Of a DNA stretch of 64,000 nucleotides, positions 49,611 through 61,600 are shown one piece after another; the first letter of the stretch is position 1; each line of letters opens with the position of its first letter. The stretch comes from Vitellaria paradoxa (lineage: Eukaryota; Streptophyta; Magnoliopsida; Ericales; Sapotaceae). The stretch lies in contig CM034234.1 of NCBI GenBank assembly GCA_019916065.1, positions 6,546,342-6,610,341 on the forward strand, given 5' to 3'. A program made the position numbers and the translations under genes. The notes under the pieces were generated by a model that saw only the letters and a program-made list of their open reading frames with translations, was not told where the DNA came from and searched no databases.

Positions 49611-52600
49611 ATGTATGAGCCAGATTCTGATATTGTTCACTGGGGTCTTAATTTTCTTGATGTTGACCAAATATTTAATTCTAATTATTATGGTGAGAAT
49701 AATCAAGTTGATGTGAACATCTGGCATGAACAGTACAACAGAGATAATAATTACAATACAGGGTGTAGCAGTGTGGAGAATGATGAGATTATTGCACATG
49801 CTCTTCAAGAAGAATTATCCCAACTAACAATTGCAGAAGCATCTGAGTCTTCACATGCAGAGGAGCACTTGCGAGTATCATCAACTACTGTTTCTGATTG
49901 GGTTAGTCCATCAACAAGGGACTATTATTCTGGTAATGAAATCGATTGCTGCTTATGTGATGCCTTAATTATCATGGTATATTGGTGATCTCATTCATTG
50001 ACTTTTAACAATTTGCAGGCTATGAGGATCGTCAGATAGAGATAAATGAAGATGAAATGGGACCCTCAAGTTCATGTTCTAGCCCTGGAAACAAATCAGA
50101 TGATGGGGAGGATTATTACTATAATCTGGAGATAACAGACGAGTCTGCACTGGATGGAGAATTAGGCAAGAGGTTGAACCAAATGATTCCTGTTGCTGTA
50201 AGTGAACCTTTTAGAGAGTACCACAATGTTTTTTCAAGGTTTCTCTTCAGTAATATGCATACTTTAAATATATTTTTATCTTTGTCGTTGGATTTATGTA
50301 GCATGTGCCTAGAATTAATGGTGACATACCTTCAACTGATGAAGCAACGTCTGATCATCAAAGGCTACTGGATAGGTACTTTCTGTTTTTTTCTTGTTTT
50401 TTGTTTATGCAATTATGATATATATTTGTTTTATTTTCTTGCAGCATAGATATCCCATGAGGCATTAACTATATATTTTGGTTTTGATTGATCTTGCTAC
50501 TTAAATCTAGGGCTTATAACGGGGAGATCCAATGAGGGCTAAAGCAATTATGGTTTCCCAAATTCTTAAAACATCTCCTTGCTACTTGGGGACTGAGAAA
50601 AGTTACCTAAAATCAGCATTGTCAGTCTTCCATCCACATTTGTCAAATTCCGGATTTGAATCTTATGAGATACATCATGTAATCGATGTGAATCTTACCT
50701 TCGAATCAAATGTAGTGATGAATTGTGGTGAACTAAATTGATCTATCCAATTCTGGGTCAAGTCATAGACGACTAAAATATTGTTTCTTTAAATCTTCAT
50801 AAATGTAAAGTTCAGTCTCACATTCTAGCCAAATATTGGCAGACCTACAAGGCGTTGAGGCCCCCCTCAAACTGTAAAATTTTATTTTAATATAGCTGAA
50901 ATTTGTTCATACAATTTCACATTATTAAGAGTTGGTTTTCCTAAATTTTTATACTGCTTTTCATTATGGTCCTTAAATAAATATCGTCTTTGCCTCTGCT
51001 ACACATGGTTTCTGTGTTCGTCATTGTAGCCATAAGGCTAACTTCTTACCATTTAAACGTTGTGATCATATTAAATAATTAATTTTCAAGTACAATAATG
51101 TTCATTATTCAATATCTTATATATTTTTAATCTATAAATATTATTTTTCTATTATTTTTTGGTTTTATATCGAATCTTACAATTCACGATTTGATAGGAT
51201 TAGCAATTCTCAAATCTAATATTCTGATTCACGATATGATCTCGATTCAAAATCTTAGATTTGACAACTATGTCCCCATCCCTTCTTCGTTTGTGAGTGC
51301 ACCCTAGTATTTGTGATGCATGATGCACCTTTACCCACTTAAGTTGCCGTATTTTTCATATTTATGTGAATTCAGCTTTTTTGAGCTGAATTCCTTATAA
51401 ATTGATGATGTTGTGGCTTATATTATTATTCTAGTGATTTAAGATGTATTGTTGTGTATTGGTAATATATTCTTTAGACTTGAAAAAAAAAAAGTATACA
51501 TATGTTGGAATCCTGCTATTTGTTACAAGGTTTGTATGCATACACATGGAAAGAGATGCTTTTTTCGTCAATCTTATTCCAAAATTGTTGCATACTGTAT
51601 TTGGAACCTTAAAAATAGTATAAATGTTTCTTCAAGCTTAGCTCAACTCAACAAAGCCTTAATCCCAAACCATTTGAGGTCATTATATGAATTATTTTTC
51701 TACATTCATTTCTATCAAGAGTCCATGAGATTATTTGAGATTAGGTCTTTTTTCACAATTTCATTCCATATAATTTTAGGTCTAGCTTTTATCATTTTTT
51801 ACAATTACTTGGATTCATTCACTCTTTCTTACTGGTGCATCTATAAGTCTACATGAAACATAACCAAATCACCTTAAATGACTCTCTCAACTTTTCTTCT
51901 ATTAATGTTGTCTAAACTTTTTTTTGATTGTATTCCCTTTTTATCAATAATTTTTTTGTTTTACCATACATCCATCTTAGCATCTTTATTTTCGCCACAC
52001 ATATTTTTTGAGAGAATTGTTTTCTAATAACCCATCATCTTGTGTCTTAAAGTATAGTTGGTCTTATAGTTGTCCTATAAAATTTTTCTTTTAGCTATAT
52101 AGGTATTCTATACTCGTATAAAACACCTCAGATATAAAACACCTGAGGTATTTCTCCATTTTAACCACCTTACTCGAATCTTATGAATAACACTTTCTTC
52201 AAACCCTCTATTTGCGTTGATAATTAATCCAAGGTACCAAAAATGATAACTTTTTGGTACTTCGTGATACTCAATTTTCACAATGTTCTCATTCATAATT
52301 TTAATTTTCCTAAAATTACAATATGTATATTTTATTTTAGTATTACTTACTCTAAAACATCTGGACTCTTTAAGTGTGTCTTAAAAGTTTTAGCTTATAA
52401 TTAACTCTCTGCCTAATTTCATCTATCAAAACAATATCGTATGCAAAGAACATATACTAAGAGATGTTATCTTTAATATGCTTGATAAACTTGTCCTCAA
52501 TAACCATCCATTAGAACTTCAACCTAAATGCTGAAAATGAATAAATATATGGGCCCACCCATTAGAACTTCAAAACTTACTATCATTTCAAGAAAGATGA

Positions 52601-55600
52601 TATCAAAATTCTGCATTAGCAATACTTCTGCAATGTTTTGGAATTTGTGGAGATTCCAATTTTTTGGAACTTGGACTCATTAATACCTTGCTTCAACCTA
52701 CTCCTGCTGCTCCTTGTTTGCTATGGATGAGCATTCTCTATTCAATGCTCTTGCGTACTAGATCTTACACAAATGAGGAAGACAGAGGATTAGCCCTTCC
52801 ATTTTATCTTTTGTCAGTATTTGAAATTCTTACACTGACAATATGCGAATATTTCGCCATGAGTTTTTTCTTTGCTTTACAATATGCTCTTTGTTAGGTA
52901 TGTACTCCGTGGTGTAAACTTGATTCCATATGTTATTTTGCAGATTGCAATTATATGACTTGGTTGAGCTCAAGGTCCAAGGAGATGGTAATTGTCAGGT
53001 TGGTTGTTCTTCTGTTTTTTCTTCTTTTGTGGGTGTAGCTGGGAATTGGAAGCAACATTTGTTACATTCAATACATTGCCAAAAGATGTTGGCCTAACAA
53101 CTTACAGAAAATTAATTTTTACCAGTAAAATATCCTGGATCTGTTTCATTAGTTATTACATAAACATTTATTAGCTATTACATATGTTTAACATAGCAAG
53201 GGAACACATATTCATCTTATTGTTGCTTGGATTAGTGGGTGTTGATGTGGTAAAATGTGTGTGCTACTTGCGCAAACTGAGGTTTATCATAGGGTTTGTT
53301 CTAACAAAATTCTCACAAGGCACAAATTAGTGGGTGTAAATTTGTTGGTATTAGGTGCTAATGGGCACTTTACTTTTTTTTTTTTTTTTTCTTTTTTGAG
53401 TATTCCATTGTTCAATAAATTTATACTTATTTAGTAAATGAAATCTACTAGTTTGACTTGAGTTTTTGATGTGTTTTTTACACATTGTATTTGGTTTTTA
53501 TAGGCTAAAATAGTATGGATATGTTATATGCAAGGATGGACCCAGGATTTTTGTCAAGGGGGTCATAATCAGTAGCGGATCCATGATTTGATGCTTGAGG
53601 GGTGAGGTAGAAAAAATATATGCAAATGGGCAGCTAGGACTTTTGGGGGGGAAAAATAAGGGGGTGAGCCTTTACAAATTACAGAGGATATTCAAAATTT
53701 TTGCTAAAATTATATTAGACTATCAAAGATATTTCGAAACTATTTGTCGCTACAAGTAGGCTAATAAAATACAAGTTTAATAGAATGTGAAATTACCAAG
53801 TAGTGGTTTAATAACACATTTGTAGAAAGGATATCTAGCATGTGATACCTAATTATTCAAGTAGCTTGATCAGTTTCAGTAATGAAGCTATCTTAGTTTA
53901 AGTATGATGATTAATATTGCTGAAATTAGTGAATTTCATCATGTTGAAGTGTATGAAGAAAAATAAATTGGAAAAACCTAAATCAACATAAAATATATAA
54001 ATGTACATGCTATCCCTCCAAAAGTATATATGACTGAGTGTCCTATCAGAGGTATTTTAGTCTTTTCATCCAAAAAATTAGGTTCCCGGGGGGGGGGGCA
54101 CCTCACTCTCTTGCCTCTTACTAAGTCTGCCTATGATTATATGAACATGGGACGTGATATGATGTGAGATGGAACACATCGACACAATTTTGGAAAATTA
54201 ATGCACAAACATGGGAAGAAGACGACAACAAATAAATGTATATTAGTATATATCTATACTTGAATAATAATAAGTAGTTCTACTTTTTTATATACAAACA
54301 TATCTATATTTTATTATTTGAAAATTGGTAGAAATTATTTTTACAAGTTGTTGCATAGATTTCCCTCGTACCCAACTTGCAAGTGATAGGATAAAAGGTC
54401 CGGTACTAAGCTCTTTACTAAAAATATCAATTAATTGATTCTCTAATTTCACAGCAGACATATAGATTATTTCATTGTTCAACTTTTCCTTGGATAATTT
54501 ATTAAAAAATAAAAATAAAAAATTGTTCTACATTTCCTTATGAAATGCATATCGATCTTGACATACGTTATTCTATCATGTTGAGCTGAATTATGAGCAA
54601 TATCAAAAGGCTGACTTCTTGTCACACAATATAATTTCATAGGTCCATTACATGATATTCCCAAGTCTCTAAGTCTAGTCTGAAGCTATAATAGTTCACA
54701 AGCATGAATCATAGCTCCATGCTCAGCCTTTGGGCTAGGCTTTGTCACTACATCTTGTTTCTTACTTCACTAGGTAACAGTTGAAGAAGAGAATGAGAGA
54801 AAAATTGAATTCTTTCTCCCTTCTCAACCATGTTATTTATAGACTAAAATCTTACAATTTAAATAAGGAAATTACAATCAAATAGGAAAAGAAATTAAGA
54901 CTGATTACAAGGAAATAGGAAATAGAATAAATGACAATAAACTAAGAAGATTTCCCGAATATTCTTGATATTCTAACACGCCCCCTCAAGCTGGAGCATA
55001 TAAATCGAAGTTGTCTAGCTTGGATAGAAGACTTTGAAACAAAGGAAGTGGTAGCGGTTTTGCAAGAAGATCTGCCAATTGCGAAGAGGATCGAACAAAT
55101 GGAGTAGTCAACTCTTTGCGAAGCAACAAATCACGAATAAAGTGGCAGTCAACTTCAATATGTTTCGTGCGCTCATGAAACACAAGATTATTGACAATGA
55201 AGATGGCGGCCTGATTGTTACAATGCATAGCCGTAGGAGTAGGAATATCAAGACCAAAATCATGTAGAAGAGAGCGGACCCAGAGCATCTCCGAGGCAGT
55301 ATGGGCCATGGCATGATACTCAGCCTCAGTACTTGAACGAGCTACAACCTGCTGTTTTTTACTACGCCAAGTAACCAAATTACCACCAATGAAGGTACAA
55401 TATCCTGAGGTTGAGCGCCGATCAGTTCGATTGCCAGCCCAATCCGCATCACTATAACCAGTGATAGATAGGGAAGAAGAAAGACGATATAGAAGGCCAC
55501 GAGCAGGAGCTTGTTTCAGATATCTGAGAATTCGGCAAACAGCCTCATAATGTGGACGACGAGGATTATGCATAAATTGGCTGACCACCCCCACAACGTA

Positions 55601-58600
55601 AGTGATATCGGGACGACTAACAGTGAGATAAATAAGTTTCCCCACAAGGTAACGATAACGACTTACACCAGAGAAGAGTTCTCTCAAAGTAGCATCCAAT
55701 TTAGTAGAAGAGTCTATAGGAGTGTCAGCAGGACGAGCACCTAGAAGGCCAGTGTTAGAGAGCAAATCCAGAACATATTTGCGCTGACAAAGGGAAATAC
55801 CTTGGGAAGAGCGGGCAATCTCAATACCGAGAAAGTAGCGAAGATAGCCAAGATCCTTAGTATAAAATTAAGTAGATAGATATTGTTTCAAGGCCACAAT
55901 ACCTGAGGGATCATACCAGAAATAATAATGTCATCCACATACACAATCAATACTGTGGTGCCGGAAGATGTACGACGTATGAATACTGAATGATCAGCAG
56001 TAGAATGAGTATATCCCACAGCAAGAAGAGCAGAGCTAAAACGATCAAACCAAGTTCTAGGAGATTGCTTCAGTCCATATAAGGCACACTGTAAGCGACA
56101 CACAAGATGTTCACTGCCAGGAATGCTATAACCAGGGGGTTGGTCTATATAGACTTCCTCCTAAAGTTCTCTATGGAAAAAAGCATTCTTAATATCAAGC
56201 TGGTATAAGGGCCAAGAATGACAGACTGCAACAGCAAGAAGAATCCGAACAGAATTAAGTTGAGCAACGAGAGAGAAGGTTTCAGAGCAGTTAACACCAT
56301 ATGTCTGAGTATAACTTTTGGCAACCAATCAAGCCTTAAGACGCTGAACAGAGCCGTCGGGAAGATACTTAACATTATAAACCCAGCGACAACTAACATT
56401 TTGTTTTCTGGTGGGAAGAGGTGTGAGTTCCCACGTCTGATTCTGATGGAGAGCATGCATTTCTTAATCCATTGCGTGTTTTCACCCAAGAGAAAGCCGA
56501 TGGTAAGAAACAAAATTAGCAATGGGATGGCGAGTGCAGGTGCGCGTACCTTTTCGTAAAACAATAGGTAACTCAGTAGATGAAGAAGAAGCAGGTACCT
56601 CAGACGAAGTGGTAGAATCAGCCAGTAAGGAAAGGATAACCTTCCTATCTCGATCGCGTCAGTAAACTTGCTGTGGAGGAGCAGGAGACTTAGATATAGT
56701 GGCAGGAGCAGGGAGTGTAGACGGATCAGATGGTTGGGACATGGAGGAGGAATCTAAGATAGAGTCGATAGAGGAACAGAGAGGCAAAGGAACATATGTG
56801 GAGGATAGGGGAGCAGGAAGGGTAGGAGAAGTCGCCCCCTCACTAGGAACAACAAGATCTAAGGACAAGGAGTCTCCACAAGGTGAAAAGAAAGTAGTGG
56901 ATTCAAAAAAAGTAACATCAGCATTGACAAAGTAACGGCGAGAAGTGGGGTGGTAACAACGATAACCTTTTTGAGTGCGGGAATATCCTAATAAAACACA
57001 CTTACGAGAGCGAGGTGAGAGCTTGTCTTGATTAGGATAAAAAATATGAACAAATGCAACACATCCAAAAACACGAGGAGCCAGAGGAAAAGGGGCCCGA
57101 GTTGTGTGCAGAATAGAAAATAGGGATTGATTGGACAAAACTGGTGTGGGTACCCTATTAATAAGGTAGCAGGCAATGAGGACAGCATCAGCCCAAAAAG
57201 TTTTAAGAACATACATGTGAAACATAAAAGTGCGAGCAACATCTAACAAGTGACGATGTTTGCGTTCAGCAACACCGTTTTGTTAAGAAGTGCGAGGGCA
57301 GGTAGTTTGATGAATAATGACCTTATCAATGCAAAAGGTCTGAACAATAGTCTGAATATATTCTAAGGCATTATCTGAATGAAAAATTTTAATTTTCCGG
57401 TCAAATTGAGTACAAATTTTATTATAAAAGCGAGAAATAATAGAAGGTAAATCAGATCACTGCTTCATTAAAAAAATCCAGGTCATACGAGAAAATTCAT
57501 CAACAAATATCACAAAATAAGAAAAATCATTAACACTTTTAAAATGGGAAGGACCCCAAACATCTGTATGAATGACAGCAAAAGGTTCTGACTCTCGACT
57601 AATACCACGACTACGAAAAGAACTACGGTGATGCTTGCCAAGCTGACAAGCTTCACATTCTAGACTTGACATAGGACTCAAATTTGGAACAATTAACTTT
57701 AACTTAATAAGACAAGGATGACCCAGGCAAAGATGCCACTGAAGAGGGGAGACAAAAGTGTGAAGAGCTGTAGAAGTCATGTGCTCCGGGGGACGATCAA
57801 GATAATAAAGGCCATCCTTCTCATGCCCTGAACCAATCATCCTCTTTGTCTTGAGGTCCTGTACAACACAAGAAGTAGGAAAGAAAGTTATGGAACAATT
57901 TAAGAATTTGGTTAGCTGACTAACGGAGAGTAAATTAAAAGGAAATTGAGGTACATAAAGACTAGAAGGGAGATTAAGGGAAGAGGAGGGCCGAAGGGTC
58001 CCTCTACCAGACACAGGGCGAGAAGAGCCATCAGCTAACACAATATTATGATGAATGGTACTAAGATCAGAGAATAAAGAAGAATTACCAGACATATGTG
58101 AGCTGGCGCCCGAATCGATGATCCAAGCAGGAGAAGATGAGGCTACAAGAGCTGGATTACCTGACCTAGCCAAGGTAGCAGTAGAAGCAAGAGAGTGTGA
58201 AACACGCAAGGATTGAATAAGCTCCTGAAGCTGTGATGAGCTTAGGGTAAATGTCTCCTGAGAATCAGATGTGGTAACTCCAGTAGTAGACACTTGTTGT
58301 GACGAAGCTAAACCATCAAATACGACACAATCAGAGACGTGACGTGCCTGTTCAAGTTTCCCATACTTCTTCCAACAACAAGGCTCAGTATGATTTGTGC
58401 CACCACAAAAGTTACACTTACGGTCACCTCTATTACTAGAGGACCGTCCACCTCGAGAACCACTACGATTATTACGTCCACCACGGGAGCCATGAGAATT
58501 ACCTTAAGAGGTACCTCCAGGACCATGACTAACAAGTGCAGAAGAATCAATAGATGGTGAGGATTGATCATTAGTCATAGTTGAGTGACTGCCTAAGGAT

Positions 58601-61600
58601 GATCGCTGTATGCGAGCATAAGCACCAGCAGCAGTAGGCAAGGTTTCACTTGCTAAAATTTGATCCTTAAAGCCTCTAAGAGCAGAATTAAGGCCAAAGA
58701 AGAAATTGGCAATCATAAATTCCTCCCAATACTTTCTCTGTTGTGTCAAATCCTTAGTAAATGGTCTGTATTGTAGCAACTATTCCCATAAGCCTTTCAA
58801 ATGACTGTAATAATTAGATAAGGATCTTTCCCCTTATTTTGCAAAGAACATCTGTTCATATAACTCATAGATGCGAGAAATATTGCTCTTCTGTGAGTAA
58901 GACTCAGCAAGACAATCCCGTATCTTCTTAGAAGAATCACAGAACTCAACAGTGGTGGCAACTGAATCCTCCAAACTATGCCAAAGTAAACCCATAACAA
59001 TTGCATCCCCACTCAACCAAATATGATATTGAGAATCAGTAGAAGGGGGTGGCTCATTGGTGATATACCGTAGTTTATCTTTCCCTCGAAGAAAGGTTTT
59101 CACGGCATGTGCCCAACTCAAGTAATTCGCGCCATTCAATCTCTTAGGTGTAATAGAACGGGGAACATCATCAGCTTTGAGGAATATAGATTGAGGCATG
59201 ATAGTAACAGACTCTGTATTTTCAGATTTTGACATAATAACCAGCAGAAACAAACCACAAAACTAGCACAGTCGTCAAGAAGCCAAACCAAACGAAAAAA
59301 AAAAAGAAAATCTCTACTGTTAAAAATGGTGTCTGGTAACACCAATAGATATGTTAGAATAACAAGATCGACAAACGAAGGCAGCGAGAAGAACAACCAA
59401 CGAACCAGGCGACAAACAGGAGGAAGAGGACTGTGCTGGATTCAAATCAACAAGGCACCAAGCAGAGAGACTCGCCTACATCAGGCAATCAATCCCAGAG
59501 ACGCCGAAGGGTTGCTAGAGAGACACAAGCCGGCACGCGCCAAGAAGGCGTAGGCGCGTGAGAGTTACAGCAGCGGCAGTGGTCGGTGCGTGTGGTCACG
59601 TCTGGCACTTTCGAGCGACGATATTTGGTCGGAGTGGTCGTCGGTGACAGGCGATTCTCCTAGTATGCTAGACGACCAACTCCAATAATTGGAAGACTGG
59701 TTTCTGGTGAGGCACAGTGACGGCGGCAGTGGATGCTCGCTGAACTAGGGTTTTTTTATTTCTTTTTATTTTTTATTTTCTTGGGATCAAAGGCTGCTCT
59801 GATACCAAGTTGAAGAAGAGAATGAGAGAAAAATTGAATTCTTTCTCCCTTCTCAACCATATTATTTATAGACTAAAATCTTATAATTTAAATAAGGAAA
59901 TTACAATCAAATAGGAAAGGAAATTAAGACTGATTACAAGGAAATAGGAAATAGAATAAATGACAATAAACTAAGAAGATTTCCCGAATATTCTTGATAT
60001 TCTAACAGTAACTAGATAGTCACTTGTGGATTTCCTATCATCAATTGAACCGGCCCAATCTGCATCAATAAATGCCTCAAATTTCAAGTGATCTTTGTTG
60101 GAGAATAATATTCTCTTTCCTAAAGCAGCTTGAATGCAAAAAAGCATCCAAATGCATAGTGTGAGGATCATGCATAAACTAACAATTGTTAAAAAAATAT
60201 ATATTTTTATTTTTATGAAATGTTGGTTAAAAAAAATATTTTTCAGAATGGATTGGATCTGGGTATATGGATCAGATCTGGATTTTGTAAGATTGGACTG
60301 ATTTTTGGATCTAGATCAGATACCAGATCTGGATTTGATGGATCAATCCAGATCCGACCCATTAAGGGGCCTATCCTCAACTATGCTTAATGATCATAGT
60401 GTGATATGCATGACTTTCTTTGTATACAAAACTCAATGTAACTTTGAGAAATTTTCCAAATCAAGCTCTTGAAGATTGTTTTAATCCATATAACACTTTC
60501 TTCATCTAATATAACTTTTTCACAATGAATGAGAAGAGAATTCTGGTGGAATATCCTTCTACACCTCCTCCTCCAAATCACCACGAAGGAATGCATTCTT
60601 CACATCTAATTGTTTTAATGACCAACCCAAATGAGAATCACATGAAAGGAGGATATGAATAGAATTCACTTTGCCTTAGAAGCAAAGGTTTCTTGATAGT
60701 CAATCACTTAAGTGTGAGTAAAACCTTTGACAAGCAACCTTTGTGCAATATTACAATTGATTTTCCTGGTACTTCTAGATATTGTCATTTTTCAATCAAA
60801 TTGGAAATCTTGAAAGATTTATAGGTGAAAGCTTTGTAATGGATTTATTCATTTATGAGAGCTTGCTTTCGGATATGATGATGTTCAATAGGTTGAGTTG
60901 GAAGGGATATGGTGCTTATCACCGTATTTTGGGTTCTTGTGCATTGAAATTTACCATTTTTCGTGTTGCTTTATACAGTAGTAGATTTTATTCTAATGGT
61001 AGTTAGAATGGGGGACTGGTCTTGTTTAAACTGTTATCTATTTTGTCTCAATTTTTTTGTATGATTTATGCATGTCACTAGGTTCTCAAGTGTCTCTGCA
61101 TGTTTTGAGAATTCTTGTACTATGATTGGATAACTAGTGCCTTATAATTTCTCTTTACTCTTTAGTGATAGTAACTTACGTCCCCCCCCCCCCCCCAATC
61201 CCCCAAAATTTCAGTTTCGTGCTTTATCAGATCAGTTCTATCGTACCCCAGAGCACCACAAATTTGTGAGACAACAAGTTGTTAATCAGGTGATTGTCCT
61301 AGAAAGTTATGATCTACTTTCTAATGAGCTGTTGAAGACTGTTGAGCTCATCATATCACAAATTATCTCAATCATGATATTCTATCTTCTGATGGTTGGA
61401 CATTGGCAGCTAAAGTCTCATCGAGACATGTACGAGGGATATGTTCCTATGGAATATGGTGACTATTTGATGAAGATGTCCAAGTACTATTTAAAATCCT
61501 TTTCCTTTTTGTTTTCATTTTTCCTATTTGTTTCATTATTCTCAGCAAGAGTGGTATTTATGCTTTTTGTATTATATTAAACTAGGAGTGGTGAGTGGGG

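Larger units (their letters stand above)
54290..60780 (-). mobile_element. Old Ty1-copia element C, split by copia B
   Basis: Two separated parts belong together. On the right (60780-60013, minus strand): a reverse-transcriptase start near 60700, LEEEV near 60570, and RNase H with [20 protein letters not shown] near 60090-60030. On the left (54773-54290): [25 protein letters not shown] and [16 protein letters not shown], the end of RNase H. The reading continues correctly across the 5-bp duplicated site once B is disregarded. Many stops and a deletion between reverse transcriptase and RNase H (around 60180-60390) show age. Its LTRs were not found. Confidence 0.8.

Noticed and set aside
50820..51000. 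Possible hAT fragment around ggcccccctcaaactg
   Set aside because: Only a short C-rich end-like tract is seen, with no partner end or target duplication.
59790..59810. Possible tRNA gene end (tggtatcagagc on the minus strand)
   Set aside because: It is the primer-binding site of copia B, directly beside the LTR.
61137..61580. Single frame of 147 codons
   Set aside because: It contains two OTU exons with the intron between read through. Splice sites at 61289/61290 and 61409/61410 explain it better.
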